Shown in pieces: positions 35,348 to 44,890 of a stretch of 64,000 nucleotides of DNA; within the stretch, counting starts at the first letter, position 1; every line of letters begins with the position of its first letter. The stretch is from Seohaeicola saemankumensis. Lineage in GTDB: Bacteria; Pseudomonadota; Alphaproteobacteria; Rhodobacterales; Rhodobacteraceae. The position numbers and the translations under genes are program-made. A model generated the notes under the pieces. It ran no database searches, was not told the DNA's origin, and saw only the letters and a program-made list of their open reading frames with translations. The stretch lies in contig NZ_JAIUZI010000003.1 in NCBI RefSeq assembly GCF_020171285.1, positions 248,001-312,000 on the forward strand, read 5' to 3'.

Positions 35348-36388
35348 CTATGCGGTCCAGTCCAGCACCACCTTGCCGCTGTTGCCCGACCGCATCGCCG
35401 CGAACCCCTGTTCGAATTCATCCACCGGGAAACGATGGGTGATGATCCGGCCGATGTCCAACCCATCTTCCAGCATCGCGATCATCTTGTACCAGGTTTC
35501 GAATATCTCGCGACCGTAGACCCCCTTGATGGTGATCGCCTTGAACACGATCCGGCTCCAGTCCACCGCCGACTTGCCCGGCGGGATGCCCAGCATGGCG
35601 ATCCGCCCGCCCATCACCATCGCCTCGACCATCTGGTCAAAGGCCGCCGGGTTGCCCGACATCTCCAGCCCGACGTCGAACCCCTCCTTCATGCCCAGCC
35701 CCGCCGTCACCGCGCCCAGGTCCTGGGTTGCGACGTTGACCGGCACCACCTCTGTCACCTGTGCGGCCAGATCCAGCCGCGTCTGGTTCACATCGGTGAT
35801 CACCACGTGCCGCGCGCCCACATGCTGCGCCACCGCCGCCGCCATGATGCCGATCGGCCCGGCCCCGGTGATCAGCACGTCCTCGCCGATCAGATCGAAA
35901 CTCAGCGCCGTGTGCACCGCGTTGCCCAGCGGGTCCAGGATCGCGCCGATTTCGTCCGGGATCGCATCGGGCAGCGGTACCACGTTGAACGCCGGCAAGG
36001 CGAGGTATTCGGCAAAGGCACCGGGCTCGTTCACCCCGATGCCGCGGGTTTCGGGATCCAGATGAAATTTGCCCGCCCGCGCCTGCCGCGAATGGTGGCC
36101 AATCAGATGCCCCTCGCCGGAACAGCGCTGGCCGATCTCCAGATCCTCCACGTTCGATCCCAGCTCGACGATTTCGCCTGCGAATTCGTGGCCGGTGACC
36201 AGGCCAACCGGCACCGTCCGCTGCGCCCAGTCGTCCCAGTTCCAGATATGCACATCGGTGCCGCAGATGCCGGTCTTGTGGACCTTGATCAGCACGTCGT
36301 TCTTGCCGATCTCGGGCACCGGACGGGTTTCCATCCACAAGCCTTCGCGGGCATGGGATTTCACCAGGCATTTCATCTCGTTGGTCAT
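35348..36388 (-). CDS. tdh: L-threonine 3-dehydrogenase, structural-zinc-less form
   Basis: NAD-dependent oxidation of threonine to 2-amino-3-ketobutyrate, the first step of threonine degradation to glycine. Medium-chain dehydrogenase fold with catalytic zinc ligands C42 and H67/E68 ([15 protein letters not shown]) and the Rossmann [18 protein letters not shown]. In the structural-zinc loop ([20 protein letters not shown]) the four cysteine positions of the family are G97, S100, A103 and D111, so that zinc site is absent. Its ATG overlaps the kbl stop by 4 bp, which marks an operon. Confidence 0.94.
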   Translation of the reverse strand: MTNEMKCLVKSHAREGLWMETRPVPEIGKNDVLIKVHKTGICGTDVHIWNWDDWAQRTVPVGLVTGHEFAGEIVELGSNVEDLEIGQRCSGEGHLIGHHSRQARAGKFHLDPETRGIGVNEPGAFAEYLALPAFNVVPLPDAIPDEIGAILDPLGNAVHTALSFDLIGEDVLITGAGPIGIMAAAVAQHVGARHVVITDVNQTRLDLAAQVTEVVPVNVATQDLGAVTAGLGMKEGFDVGLEMSGNPAAFDQMVEAMVMGGRIAMLGIPPGKSAVDWSRIVFKAITIKGVYGREIFETWYKMIAMLEDGLDIGRIITHRFPVDEFEQGFAAMRSGNSGKVVLDWTA

Positions 36389-37572
36389 GACAGCACCCCC
36401 ATCGCCTTGCCGGCCACTTCAAAGGCGCCCAGCGCCCGGTCCAGTTCGGCGCGTGTCAGCGCCGCGTTCATCTGCGTTCGGATCCGCGCCTGCCCGCGCG
36501 GCACCACCGGGAAAAAGAACCCCGATACGTAAACCCCTTCGTCGAACAGCCGCGCCGCCATTTCCTGCGCCAGCCGCGCCTCACCCAGCATCACCGGGAT
36601 GATCGGGTGTTCGCCGGGCAGCAGGTCGAACCCCAGCCGCTCCAGCCCGGCGCGCCAATAGGCGGCATTCTCGAACAATCGCGCCCGCAGCTCCGCGCCC
36701 TCTTCCACCAGCCGGATCGCCTCGATCCCGGCGGCCACCACGGCGGGTGGCAACGAATTGGAAAACAGGTAGGGCCGCGCGCGCTGCCGCAGCAGGTCGA
36801 TCACCGCCTGCGGCCCGGCGACATAGCCGCCGATCGCACCCCCCAGCGCCTTGCCCAGCGTGCCGGTCAGGATATCGACCTCGACCCCGGCATGGTCCGG
36901 CGTGCCGGCGCCGCGCGGCCCCATGAAGCCGGTGGCGTGGCAGTCGTCGACCATCACCACTGCGTCATAGCGATCCGCCAGCGCCCGGATCTCGGGCAGT
37001 TTCGCCAGGTAGCCATCCATCGAAAAGACGCCGTCGGTGGCGATCATGACATGGCGCGCCCCATCGGCGCGGGCCTGTTTCAGCTGCGCCTCCAGGTCTT
37101 CCATGTCGGAATTGGCATAGCGATAGCGTTTTGCCTTGCACAGCCTGATCCCGTCGATGATCGAGGCATGGTTCAATGCATCCGAAACAACCGCGTCCTC
37201 GGGACCCAGCAGAGGCTCGAACAGCCCGCCGTTGGCGTCGAAACAGGCGGCGAACAGGATCGAATCGTCGGTGTTCAGAAAACCCGCCAGCCGTTGTTCC
37301 AAGTCCCGGTGCAGATCCTGTGTGCCACAGATGAATCGGACGCTGGCCATGCCATAGCCATGATCGTCCATCGCCGCCCGGGCGGCGCGGATCAGGTCGG
37401 GGTGGTCGGCCAGCCCAAGGTAATTGTTGGCGCACAGGTTGATCACATGGCGCCCGCCGACGTCGATCTCGGCCCCCTGCGCCGAGGTGATCAACCTTTC
37501 GCGTTTGGTCAGCCCCTCAGCGTCGATCTGCGCCAGGGTATCGGTCAGGTTGGAGAGAAAGGACTGTGACAT
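36385..37572 (-). CDS. kbl: Glycine C-acetyltransferase (2-amino-3-ketobutyrate CoA ligase)
   Basis: Cleaves the Tdh product with CoA to glycine and acetyl-CoA. Alpha-oxoamine synthase family, 395 residues. The start ATG at 37572 ([20 protein letters not shown]) is preferred to an AT-rich upstream extension. The PLP lysine is in [43 protein letters not shown] and [15 protein letters not shown] are intact. It is the first gene of kbl-tdh; a TATAAT box flanked by 13-bp direct repeats lies upstream, and the XRE-cupin gene precedes that. Confidence 0.96.
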   Translation of the reverse strand: MSQSFLSNLTDTLAQIDAEGLTKRERLITSAQGAEIDVGGRHVINLCANNYLGLADHPDLIRAARAAMDDHGYGMASVRFICGTQDLHRDLEQRLAGFLNTDDSILFAACFDANGGLFEPLLGPEDAVVSDALNHASIIDGIRLCKAKRYRYANSDMEDLEAQLKQARADGARHVMIATDGVFSMDGYLAKLPEIRALADRYDAVVMVDDCHATGFMGPRGAGTPDHAGVEVDILTGTLGKALGGAIGGYVAGPQAVIDLLRQRARPYLFSNSLPPAVVAAGIEAIRLVEEGAELRARLFENAAYWRAGLERLGFDLLPGEHPIIPVMLGEARLAQEMAARLFDEGVYVSGFFFPVVPRGQARIRTQMNAALTRAELDRALGAFEVAGKAMGVLS

Positions 37573-37607
37573 GGACGGCCTCCGCTTGAGTCGCGTGTCT
37601 ACCATAG

Positions 37608-37655
37608 CGGAATTGAATCCGAAATAGAAGAATTCATTATAACGGAATGAAATCC
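37608..37655 (-). promoter_or_regulatory. kbl-tdh promoter with flanking direct repeats
   Basis: On the minus strand a perfect TATAAT (37636-37641) lies 64 bp before the kbl start. It is flanked by two 13-bp direct repeats, GGATTTCATTCCG (37643-37655) and GGATTCAATTCCG (37608-37620), 35 bp apart and differing at two adjacent positions. There is no good -35 box. The upstream repeat falls where RNA polymerase would bind, which suggests that the neighbouring XRE-cupin protein acts here. Confidence 0.5.
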
Positions 37656-37677
37656 ATGATTCCGGACGCGACGGCCG

Positions 37678-37724
37678 CCGGAAAATTTCAAATTTTCCGG
37701 TCAAATTTCTTTGAAAGAAATTTG
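37678..37724 (-). repeat. Double-palindrome element, family A copy 3
   Basis: CCGGAAAATTT/AAATTTTCCGG (37678-37688 and 37690-37700) is followed after one base by CAAATTTCTTT/AAAGAAATTTG (37702-37712 and 37714-37724). Both palindromes are perfect with a one-base centre. It lies just past the stop of the XRE-cupin gene (37730), upstream of the kbl promoter, where it may terminate the regulator transcript. Confidence 0.8.
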
Positions 37725-37729
37725 GTCCG

Positions 37730-38296
37730 CTACCCCGAGAGGACGATCAGAAAAACGCGCGACGGTGCCTTGTCCGAGATGATCGCATGGGGCAGGTCGG
37801 CGGCGTAGCGCGCCGTGTCACCGGTCTTCAGCGTCTCGGCCGCGGCGCCGGATTGCACCGTGACCGCGCCGTCGACCACGGTCAGGTGTTCGACCGTACC
37901 CCGGCCATGCGGCTGGCTGCGCAACGATCCGCCAGCGTCCAGGCGGATATCATAGACCTCGTGCCGCCCGGCATCCTCGGGCGGCGACAGGATGCGGATG
38001 TGGCAGCCTTCGCCGTGGTTCTCGATCTTGGGGGCGGTCTCGGCACGCAGCACCTGCACCCGGTCGGCGGTTTCGGGTTCGTCCAGCAAGCCTGCGAAAT
38101 CCACCTGCAACGCCCGCGTCAGGTTCCACAGGGTGGCGATGGTGGGGCTGCTTTCACCGCGTTCAATCTGGCTGACCATCGAACGGGACACGCCCGACAG
38201 GTTGGCCACCGCCTCCAGCGAGAGCCCCTTGGCGCGGCGCGCCTCTTTCAGCCGCGCCGGCAGCATGGACAGGATATCGTCAGTGTTTTCCGTCAT
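37730..38296 (-). CDS. XRE-family regulator with C-terminal cupin domain
   Basis: A 188-residue regulator starting at 38296 ([20 protein letters not shown]). The N-terminal helix-turn-helix is [20 protein letters not shown] with the [15 protein letters not shown] second half. The C-terminal cupin ([20 protein letters not shown] and [20 protein letters not shown]) probably senses a small metabolite. Such XRE-cupin proteins often control amino-acid catabolism. It is directly upstream of kbl-tdh on the same strand, which makes threonine or glycine metabolism the obvious candidate for its regulon. Confidence 0.88.
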   Translation of the reverse strand: MTENTDDILSMLPARLKEARRAKGLSLEAVANLSGVSRSMVSQIERGESSPTIATLWNLTRALQVDFAGLLDEPETADRVQVLRAETAPKIENHGEGCHIRILSPPEDAGRHEVYDIRLDAGGSLRSQPHGRGTVEHLTVVDGAVTVQSGAAAETLKTGDTARYAADLPHAIISDKAPSRVFLIVLSG

Positions 38297-38451
38297 GTCG
38301 GAATTTCTGCGCCGCTGGCCGCCTGCTGTCAATGCAACCGCGCGAATTTGCCGCTGACCTTACGTCGGACTGCGACGACGTAGGTGGCAGACATTGGGCA
38401 TTGGGCCGAGAATACTGGCAACGATTCTGGAGAGGAAGAGGAACACGAGAC

Positions 38452-39627
38452 ATGAGTGATATCGTAATTCTGGATGGCGCCCGCACCGCCATCGGAACCT
38501 TTGGCGGCGCACTGGCCAGCACCGCGCCCATCGACCTGGCCACGGTGGCGACCGAGGCGGCACTGGAACGGTCCGGCGTCGAAGGCGGGCAGATCGGCAA
38601 CGTGGTCTTTGGCCATGTCATCAACACCGAACCGCGCGACATGTACCTGAGCCGCGTCGCCGCGATGCAGGCGGGCATTCCCAACGGCACCCCGGCGATG
38701 AACGTCAACCGGCTGTGCGGGTCGGGCGCGCAGGCGATCGTGTCGGCGGTGCAGTCGTTGATGTTGGGCGATGCGGAATTTGCCGTGGCCGGGGGCGCCG
38801 AGGCGATGTCGCGCAGCCCGTTCGCCATGACCCAGGCCCGCTGGGGCGCCAAGATGGGCGATGTCAAGACGCTGGACATGATGCTGGGCGCGCTGAACTG
38901 CCCGTTTGGCACTGGCCACATGGGGGTGACGGCGGAGAATGTCGCCGACGAACACCAGGTTACCCGCGAGGAAATGGACGCCTTTGCCCTGACCAGCCAG
39001 GAACGGGCGGCGGCGGCCATAGAGGCCGGTGTGTTCGAGAGCCAGATCGCCCCGGTGCAGGTCAAGGTGCGCCGCGACATGGTCGACTTCAAGGTCGACG
39101 AGCACCCCAAGGCGACCACGCTGGAGGCGCTGGCGGGGCTGAAGGCGGTGTTCAAGAAAGACGGCCGGGTGACCGCCGGCAATGCCAGCGGCATCAACGA
39201 CGGCGCGGCGGCCATCGTGCTGGCCACGGCGGATGCGGCCGAGAAAGCCGGTCTGAAGCCCAAGGCCCGTATTCTGGGCTATGCCCATGCCGGTGTGCGG
39301 CCCGAGGTGATGGGCATCGGCCCGGTGCCGGCGGTGCAGAACCTGCTGAAGCGCACCGGGCTGACGATCGGCGATTTTGATGTCATCGAATCGAACGAGG
39401 CCTTTGCCGCGCAGGCGCTGGCGGTGAACAAGGAACTGGGTCTTGACCCGGCCAAGGTGAACCCGAACGGCGGCGCCATCGCGCTGGGCCACCCGGTGGG
39501 CGCCACCGGCGCGATCATCACCGTCAAGACGCTGTATGAGCTGGAGCGCACCGGCGGCAAGAAGGGGTTGATCACCATGTGTATCGGTGGCGGCCAGGGG
39601 ATCGCGATCGCCATCGAAATGCTCTGA
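38452..39627 (+). CDS. Acetyl-CoA acetyltransferase (thiolase), beta-ketothiolase type
   Basis: A 391-residue biosynthetic-type thiolase. ATG 38452 is chosen because upstream in-frame sequence (to 38332) lacks family similarity. The catalytic Cys is in NVNRLCGSGAQAIVSA, the acid/base His in GGAIALGHPVGATGA and the second Cys in MCIGGGQGIAIAIE. It could act in polyhydroxybutyrate synthesis (phaA), in the beta-ketothiolase role, or in acyl-CoA breakdown. No phaB or phaC is in the window, so I leave the symbol blank. It is divergent from the XRE-cupin regulator, 155 bp away. Confidence 0.92.
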   Translation: MSDIVILDGARTAIGTFGGALASTAPIDLATVATEAALERSGVEGGQIGNVVFGHVINTEPRDMYLSRVAAMQAGIPNGTPAMNVNRLCGSGAQAIVSAVQSLMLGDAEFAVAGGAEAMSRSPFAMTQARWGAKMGDVKTLDMMLGALNCPFGTGHMGVTAENVADEHQVTREEMDAFALTSQERAAAAIEAGVFESQIAPVQVKVRRDMVDFKVDEHPKATTLEALAGLKAVFKKDGRVTAGNASGINDGAAAIVLATADAAEKAGLKPKARILGYAHAGVRPEVMGIGPVPAVQNLLKRTGLTIGDFDVIESNEAFAAQALAVNKELGLDPAKVNPNGGAIALGHPVGATGAIITVKTLYELERTGGKKGLITMCIGGGQGIAIAIEML

Positions 39628-39672
39628 GGAGAGGTCGGGGGGCTGTTTGCCCCTCGGGATCCCGGGACAGGC

Positions 39673-39721
39673 TGGGGGGCCAGCCCCCCAGACCCCCCGG
39701 AGTATTTGCAAAGAGATGAAA
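39673..39721 (+). repeat. Dispersed intergenic repeat, family B copy 4
   Basis: TGGGGGGCcaGCCCCCCA (39673-39689) is a hairpin, followed by CCCCCCGGAGTATTTG and CAAAGAGATGAAA (39693-39721) on the plus strand. It lies between the convergent ends of the thiolase and the iron-sulfur protein gene. Confidence 0.8.
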
Positions 39722-39731
39722 GGGGCGCGGG

Positions 39732-40715
39732 TCAGTCCGCGTCCCTTTGCCGTTTGCGGGCCAGCTTGGCGGCGAGGTTGAGACCGACGCCGGGGCGTGA
39801 CCAGGGACATTGCGCGATGCAGATGGCGCAGCCGTGGGTCTGGTTGAAGAAGGGCAGGCATTTGTCGAAATCGACGTACCATTTTGTCGTGCCGCGCACG
39901 GTTTGCTTGTCAGGCGACAGCGCCTCGGGCGGACAGGCGTCCTCGCAGATGCGGCAGTTCTGGCAGAAGGCGTCGATACCATGGCTCTGCGGCGGGGTCG
40001 GCGCGAACGGCGCGTCGGTGAGCACCGCCGAGAGGCGGAAAGACGCGCCCATGTCGGGGTTGATGAGCGAGCCGTGTTTACCGAGCTCGCCAAAGCCGCA
40101 GGCCAGCGCCGGGGGGATCATCGCCAGGGCGCCGGTCATCGGGCCGGTCACGGGCTCGGCCTCCCAGCCCTGCTGGCGGAGCCAGCCGGCGATCGTCTTG
40201 GCGGCGGCGGCGGCGCGGGTGTACTGCTGCATGACCTCGAGGCCGGCGCGGGGGTCCGGCGCGGTGGCGATGGCGTCGTAGTCATGGGCGACGCCGATCA
40301 TGATGACTCGGGACTGCGGGATATGGTGGCCGTCATAGACCCAGTCCGGCTGCATCCGGGCAACGCCGGTCTTTTCGCACGCTCCATTGGCGATGAAATC
40401 GTCCAGTGCCGCGGTCCACTCGTCGGGCGGGCGCGTCACGCGCCTGTCGGCCACCGGGGGCAGGGGGGCGTCCAGCACGGCCTGGCGGGCCGCGCGTTTG
40501 TCGGCAAAGGCGGCCACGCGGGCGGATTGAGTGTAGAAGTAGCGCTGCAACTCCCCATGCGGAATATCGTCGGGGTCAGGGGCCCAGTAGACCATGCGCG
40601 GGCGGCGGTGGGCGGTTTCGCCCAGACCGTTGATGGCATTGCCGCTGACGTCAGGTGCCCGCGCGGTTTGTTCGGGATCCGGAGTAAAGGGGCGGTACGG
40701 ATTCGCTCGGGCCAT
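39732..40715 (-). CDS. Small reductive-dehalogenase-like / QueG-like 4Fe-4S protein
   Basis: A 327-residue protein with two ferredoxin-type clusters near the C-terminus: CQNCRICEDACPPEAL and the second site C...GCAICIAQCPW. Before them a stretch resembling the cobamide-binding core of reductive dehalogenases and epoxyqueuosine reductase is seen (ACGFGELGKHGSLINPDMG, FRLSAVLTDAPF). An N-terminal region (RPRMVYWAPDPDDIPHGELQ) matches nothing I can name. There is no twin-arginine signal peptide, so it is cytosolic. It is shorter than known respiratory or catabolic dehalogenases (about 450-700 residues) and lacks the HEAT C-terminus of QueG. It ends 11 bp from the B4 repeat. Confidence 0.75.
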   Translation of the reverse strand: MARANPYRPFTPDPEQTARAPDVSGNAINGLGETAHRRPRMVYWAPDPDDIPHGELQRYFYTQSARVAAFADKRAARQAVLDAPLPPVADRRVTRPPDEWTAALDDFIANGACEKTGVARMQPDWVYDGHHIPQSRVIMIGVAHDYDAIATAPDPRAGLEVMQQYTRAAAAAKTIAGWLRQQGWEAEPVTGPMTGALAMIPPALACGFGELGKHGSLINPDMGASFRLSAVLTDAPFAPTPPQSHGIDAFCQNCRICEDACPPEALSPDKQTVRGTTKWYVDFDKCLPFFNQTHGCAICIAQCPWSRPGVGLNLAAKLARKRQRDAD

Positions 40716-40752
40716 GGCGCAGTCTAGCGCGCCGCGCCGGTCACGCGCAAAC

Positions 40753-42285
40753 TCAGCCCAGCGACATCACCAGAGCCACCGCCAAGCCACCCGTCACCGC
40801 TCCGCCAAGAGCGGGCCAGAGCAGCGCCTGCCAGCCGGGGCCGGAGGGGGCCGGATCGGTGTGGGTCTGCGCGATCAGCGCCGATTCCACCAGCCCCGGC
40901 AGCCGCGGCCCGAACCGGGCCATCACCCGCGCGGTCTTCAACAGGTCGCTGCCCAGGGCGCGGGGACCGATGGATTGCTTGATGTAATCCTCGACGACGG
41001 GCCGGGCGACCTCCCAGATGTTGATATGCGGGTCCAGCGAGCGGGCCACGCCCTCGACCACCACCATGGTGCGTTGCAGCAGGATCAGCTCGGTCCGGGT
41101 TTCCATGCCAAAGCGTTCGGTCACCTCGAAGAGATAGGCCAGCAGCCGCCCCATCGAGATATGCGAGGCGTCCATGCCAAAGATCGGCTCGCCCACGGCG
41201 CGCAGGGCGCGGGCGAATTCATCGACGTCGCGGTCGGCGGGGACATAGCCGGCCTCGAAATGCACCTCGGCCACGCGCTTGTAGTCGCGGCGGATAAAGC
41301 CAAAGAGGATCTCGGCATAGACCCGGCGGGTGTATTCGTCGATATGGCCCATGATGCCATAGTCAAAGGCGATCAGGTCGCCGTTCGCCGCCACCTTCAG
41401 GTTGCCCTGGTGCATGTCGGCGTGAAAGAACCCGTCGCGCAGCGCATGGGTCAGGAACATCGACAACACCCGTTCGCCCAGCGCCCGCCGGTCATGCCCG
41501 GCGGCATCCAGCGCCGCGTTGTCGCCCAGGTTGACCCCCTCGGCCCAGCCCAGCGTCATCACCCGGCGGCTCGACATGTTCCACAGGATCGGCGGCAGGG
41601 CAAAGCCCGGATCGTCGGCCGTATTGGCGGCGTATTCCGACGCCGCCGCGCTCTCCAGACGCAGGTCCAGCTCGCCCCGGACGACGCCGTCGAAATGTTC
41701 GATCACATCCATCGGGCGCAGCCGCTTGGCGCCCGGCGCGAACAGGTCGGCCATTCGGGCGGCGAGGTAGAAGGCGTCGACATCCTTGCGAAAGGCGCGT
41801 TCGATGCCGGGGCGCAGCACCTTGACCGCCACCTCCTGCCCGGTCTCGGCGATCCGCGCCCGGTGCACCTGCGCGATCGAGGCCGCCGCGATCGGTTCGC
41901 TGAACTCGGAAAACACCTCGTCCACGTCCAGGCCCAGCTCGCGTTCCACCTCGGCCTTGGCCTGCGCGCGTGGAAAGGGCGGCAGCTTGTCCTGCAGCAC
42001 CCGCAGCTGTTCGGCCAGCTCGTCGCCGACCACGTCGGGCCGCGTCGACAGCACCTGACCGAACTTGATATAGGCCGGGCCCAGCGCGGTCAGCGCGCGG
42101 GTCACCGGCGGCATCGCCGCGTCGCCCTTGTACCCCAGCCATTGGAACGGCCAGCCCAGCACGCGGGCCAGAACCCGCAGCGGTTTCGGCGCATCCATCG
42201 CATCGAGCACGACCTTCATCGCGCCGGTCCGTTCAAATGTCGCGCCGGTGCGGACGAGCCGCCAGATGTTGTGCGGGCCTCTCAT
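40753..42285 (-). CDS. ubiB: Ubiquinone biosynthesis protein UbiB (ABC1 family)
   Basis: An ABC1-kinase-like protein required for ubiquinone synthesis, assisting the aromatic hydroxylation stage. The start at 42285 (MRGPHNIWRLVRTGATF) is preferred to the in-frame 42324. The ABC1 KxGQ region is visible in YIKFGQVLSTRPDVV, the alanine-rich nucleotide loop in AAASIAQVHRARIAETGQEV, the catalytic GFFHADMHQGNLKVAANGDL and the metal motif AFDYGIMGHID. C-terminal hydrophobic segments (LLWPALGGAVTGGLAVALVM) anchor it in the membrane. It starts 1 bp after the ubiE stop, in an operon. Confidence 0.95.
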   Translation of the reverse strand: MRGPHNIWRLVRTGATFERTGAMKVVLDAMDAPKPLRVLARVLGWPFQWLGYKGDAAMPPVTRALTALGPAYIKFGQVLSTRPDVVGDELAEQLRVLQDKLPPFPRAQAKAEVERELGLDVDEVFSEFSEPIAAASIAQVHRARIAETGQEVAVKVLRPGIERAFRKDVDAFYLAARMADLFAPGAKRLRPMDVIEHFDGVVRGELDLRLESAAASEYAANTADDPGFALPPILWNMSSRRVMTLGWAEGVNLGDNAALDAAGHDRRALGERVLSMFLTHALRDGFFHADMHQGNLKVAANGDLIAFDYGIMGHIDEYTRRVYAEILFGFIRRDYKRVAEVHFEAGYVPADRDVDEFARALRAVGEPIFGMDASHISMGRLLAYLFEVTERFGMETRTELILLQRTMVVVEGVARSLDPHINIWEVARPVVEDYIKQSIGPRALGSDLLKTARVMARFGPRLPGLVESALIAQTHTDPAPSGPGWQALLWPALGGAVTGGLAVALVMSLG

Positions 42286-42286
42286 G

Positions 42287-43039
42287 TTACAGCTTCCACC
42301 CCGAATGCAGCGCCGCGATGCCAAGGCTCAGGTTCCGGTACTTGGCGTTGTCGAACCCCGCCTGCCGCACCATCGACAGGAAGGTCTCCTGATCGGGGAA
42401 CTTGCGGATCGATTCCACCAGGTACTGATAGCTGTCGCGGTCGCCCGCGATGGCCTGTCCCATGCGCGGGATCACGTTAAAGCTGTAGAGGTCATAGAGT
42501 TTCTGCAGCCCGTCGTTGGGCAGCTGGCTGAACTCCAGCACCATCAGCCGCCCGCCGGGTTTCAGCACGCGGTAGGCTTCGTTCAGCGCCTCTTGCGGGC
42601 GGGTGACGTTCCGGATCCCGAATGAGATGGTGTAGACGTCGAACGTATTGGCCTCGAACGGCAGCGCCATGGCGTCGCCCACCACCCAGTCGAGACTGTC
42701 CGCCATGCTGGCCGCATCGGCCCGCTTGCGCCCTTCGACCAGCATCGGTTCGGTAAGGTCGAGCACGGTGGCGTGGCCGTGGCCCGCGCGTTTCAGGAAC
42801 CGAAACGAGATGTCGCCGGTGCCGCCCGCCACATCCAGCAGCCGCTGACCGGGGCGCGGCGCGAGCCAGTCCATCATCGCGTCCTTCCAGACCCGGTGAA
42901 TGCCCATGCTCATCACGTCGTTCATGATGTCGTATTTGGACGCGACCGAGTTGAACACCCCCTGCACGCGGCCCGCCTTCTCGCCCTCGGGCACGGTGTC
43001 AAAGCCGAAATGGGTGGTCTTGCCTGTATCGTCGCTCAT
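42287..43039 (-). CDS. ubiE: Ubiquinone/menaquinone C-methyltransferase UbiE
   Basis: SAM-dependent C-methyltransferase of ubiquinone synthesis, 250 residues, start at 43039 ([20 protein letters not shown]). The long in-frame extension to 43567 runs into the divergent mutM gene and is not real. SAM-binding motif [20 protein letters not shown], motif [22 protein letters not shown], motif [22 protein letters not shown] and the Y-box-like [18 protein letters not shown] are all present. It forms the ubiE-ubiB operon (1-bp gap), divergent from mutM across 85 bp. Confidence 0.96.
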   Translation of the reverse strand: MSDDTGKTTHFGFDTVPEGEKAGRVQGVFNSVASKYDIMNDVMSMGIHRVWKDAMMDWLAPRPGQRLLDVAGGTGDISFRFLKRAGHGHATVLDLTEPMLVEGRKRADAASMADSLDWVVGDAMALPFEANTFDVYTISFGIRNVTRPQEALNEAYRVLKPGGRLMVLEFSQLPNDGLQKLYDLYSFNVIPRMGQAIAGDRDSYQYLVESIRKFPDQETFLSMVRQAGFDNAKYRNLSLGIAALHSGWKL

Positions 43040-43124
43040 CGGGTGTTGCCCTTTGTGGATTCGGCCCTTGTTATAGGGCCGAACCAGCCGGACACAATGC
43101 GGCCCAGTGCACAGGTAGACAGGA

Positions 43125-43976
43125 ATGCCCGAACTCCCCGAAGTTGAAACCGTCCGCCGCGGTCTTGCCCCCGCGATGGAAGGCGCGGTGATCGCGCGGG
43201 CCGAGGTGAACCGCCCCGATCTGCGCTGGCCCTTTCCCGACCGGATGGCCGAACGGCTCAGCGGCCAGCGGGTTGCCCAGCTGCGCCGCCGGTCGAAATA
43301 CATCCTTGCCGATCTGTCGTCGGGCGAAACCCTGCTGATCCACCTGGGCATGTCGGGCCGGATGACCGTCTCGGGCGACCCGCTGGGCCAGTTCGTGCAC
43401 GACCACCCGATGCCCGAAAAACACGACCATGTCGTGCTGCACATGGACAACGGTGCGCGCATCACCTTCAACGACCCGCGCCGGTTCGGCGCGATGGACC
43501 TGATGCCCACCGCCACTGCCGAACAACACAAGCTGCTCGCCGTGCTCGGCCCCGAACCGCTGGGCAACGATTTCCACGAGGATCACCTGATCGCCGCTTT
43601 CAAGGGGCGCAACACACCGGTCAAATCGGCGCTTCTGGATCAGGGAATCGTTGCCGGATTGGGCAATATCTACGTCTGCGAGGCGCTTTATCGCGCCCGC
43701 ATCGACCCGCGCCGCAAGGCTGGGCGCATTTCGGCCACCCGCACCGCCGCCCTTGTTCCGATCATCCGGCAGGTGCTGACCGATGCCATCGCGGCGGGCG
43801 GCTCCTCGCTCAGGGATTTCCGCCAAGCTGATGGAGAGCTTGGATATTTCCAGCACTCCTTTGACGTCTACGGCCGCGAAAACGACCCCTGTCGCACCCC
43901 CGGCTGCACCGCCACCATCCGCCGCATCGTGCAGTCGGGCCGGTCGTCCTTCTACTGCCCGACCTGCCAAAGATAG
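43125..43976 (+). CDS. mutM: Formamidopyrimidine-DNA glycosylase
   Basis: Base-excision enzyme removing oxidised purines. N-terminal catalytic [12 protein letters not shown] with Pro2 and Glu3; the helix-two-turn-helix [20 protein letters not shown]; and a C-terminal zinc finger with the CRTPGC and CPTC pairs. The conserved lysine is in [20 protein letters not shown]. The length of 283 residues is usual. Divergent from ubiE; upstream of the enoyl-CoA hydratase gene. The ATG at 43125 is the only reasonable start, since the first two residues are catalytic. Confidence 0.96.
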   Translation: MPELPEVETVRRGLAPAMEGAVIARAEVNRPDLRWPFPDRMAERLSGQRVAQLRRRSKYILADLSSGETLLIHLGMSGRMTVSGDPLGQFVHDHPMPEKHDHVVLHMDNGARITFNDPRRFGAMDLMPTATAEQHKLLAVLGPEPLGNDFHEDHLIAAFKGRNTPVKSALLDQGIVAGLGNIYVCEALYRARIDPRRKAGRISATRTAALVPIIRQVLTDAIAAGGSSLRDFRQADGELGYFQHSFDVYGRENDPCRTPGCTATIRRIVQSGRSSFYCPTCQR

Positions 43977-44038
43977 CTTGAACCGCTGTGCTCGCGTGGT
44001 AAGGAATCGGAACCAAACGGAACAACGAAAGCGAACCC

Positions 44039-44815
44039 ATGGCCTTTGAGACGATCAACGTCGACGTGGAAGATCACGTAGCCCTCATCAAGCTGAACCG
44101 CCCCGACGCGCTGAACGCCCTCAACACCCAGCTGCTGGGCGAACTCTGCGAGGCGCTCGAAGACGCCGACACCAACGACAAGGTGCGCTGCATCGTCATC
44201 ACCGGCTCCGAGAAAGCTTTTGCCGCCGGTGCCGACATCAAGGAGATGTCGGAGAAAAGCTTTGCCGACGTCTTCTCGGAAAACCTCTTTGCCAATGCTT
44301 CCGACCGGATCATCAAGATCCGCAAGCCGATCATCGCCGCCGTTTCCGGCTATGCGCTGGGCGGCGGCTGCGAACTGGCGATGGCCTGCGATTTCATCAT
44401 CGCCGCCGACACCGCCAAGTTCGGCCAGCCCGAAATCAACCTGGGCGTCATCGCCGGCATGGGCGGCTCGCAGCGGCTGACCCGTTTCGTGGGCAAGTCC
44501 AAGGCGATGGACATGAACCTCACCGGTCGCTTCATGGACGCCGAAGAGGCCGAGCGCAGCGGCCTCGTCTCCCGCGTGGTGCCCGCCAAGAAGCTGATCG
44601 AAGAGGCGCTGGGCGCCGCCCAGAAGATCGCCGAAAAATCGCAACCCTCGGTGCTGGCCGCGAAAGAGGCGGTCAACCGTTCCTACGAGGTCACCCTGGG
44701 CGAAGGGCTGCTGTTCGAACGCCGCGTCTTCCACTCGCTCTTCGCAACCGAGGACCAGAAAGAAGGCATGGGCGCCTTCCTCGAAAAACGCCAACCACAG
44801 TTCCGCGACAAGTAA
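44039..44815 (+). CDS. Enoyl-CoA hydratase, crotonase family
   Basis: A 258-residue crotonase-fold hydratase for 2-enoyl-CoA. Oxyanion-hole glycines are in [12 protein letters not shown] and [17 protein letters not shown]; both catalytic glutamates are in the expected segments ([20 protein letters not shown] and the preceding CELAMAC). The C-terminus has the typical [12 protein letters not shown]. It could serve fatty-acid beta-oxidation, but a thiolase partner is not adjacent. A strong terminator follows at 44837. Confidence 0.93.
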   Translation: MAFETINVDVEDHVALIKLNRPDALNALNTQLLGELCEALEDADTNDKVRCIVITGSEKAFAAGADIKEMSEKSFADVFSENLFANASDRIIKIRKPIIAAVSGYALGGGCELAMACDFIIAADTAKFGQPEINLGVIAGMGGSQRLTRFVGKSKAMDMNLTGRFMDAEEAERSGLVSRVVPAKKLIEEALGAAQKIAEKSQPSVLAAKEAVNRSYEVTLGEGLLFERRVFHSLFATEDQKEGMGAFLEKRQPQFRDK

Positions 44816-44836
44816 GCGGTCGGCACGGCAGAACCC

Positions 44837-44872
44837 AGAAGGCAGGCCCAATGCGGCCTGCCTTCTTCGTTT
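44837..44872 (+). terminator. Rho-independent terminator after the enoyl-CoA hydratase
   Basis: AGAAGGCAGGCC (44837-44848) pairs perfectly with GGCCTGCCTTCT (44855-44866) around CAATGC, followed by TCGTTT. It ends the conserved core genome segment; the accessory island begins immediately after. Confidence 0.88.
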
Positions 44873-44890
44873 GTGATTGTTGGCGACACA

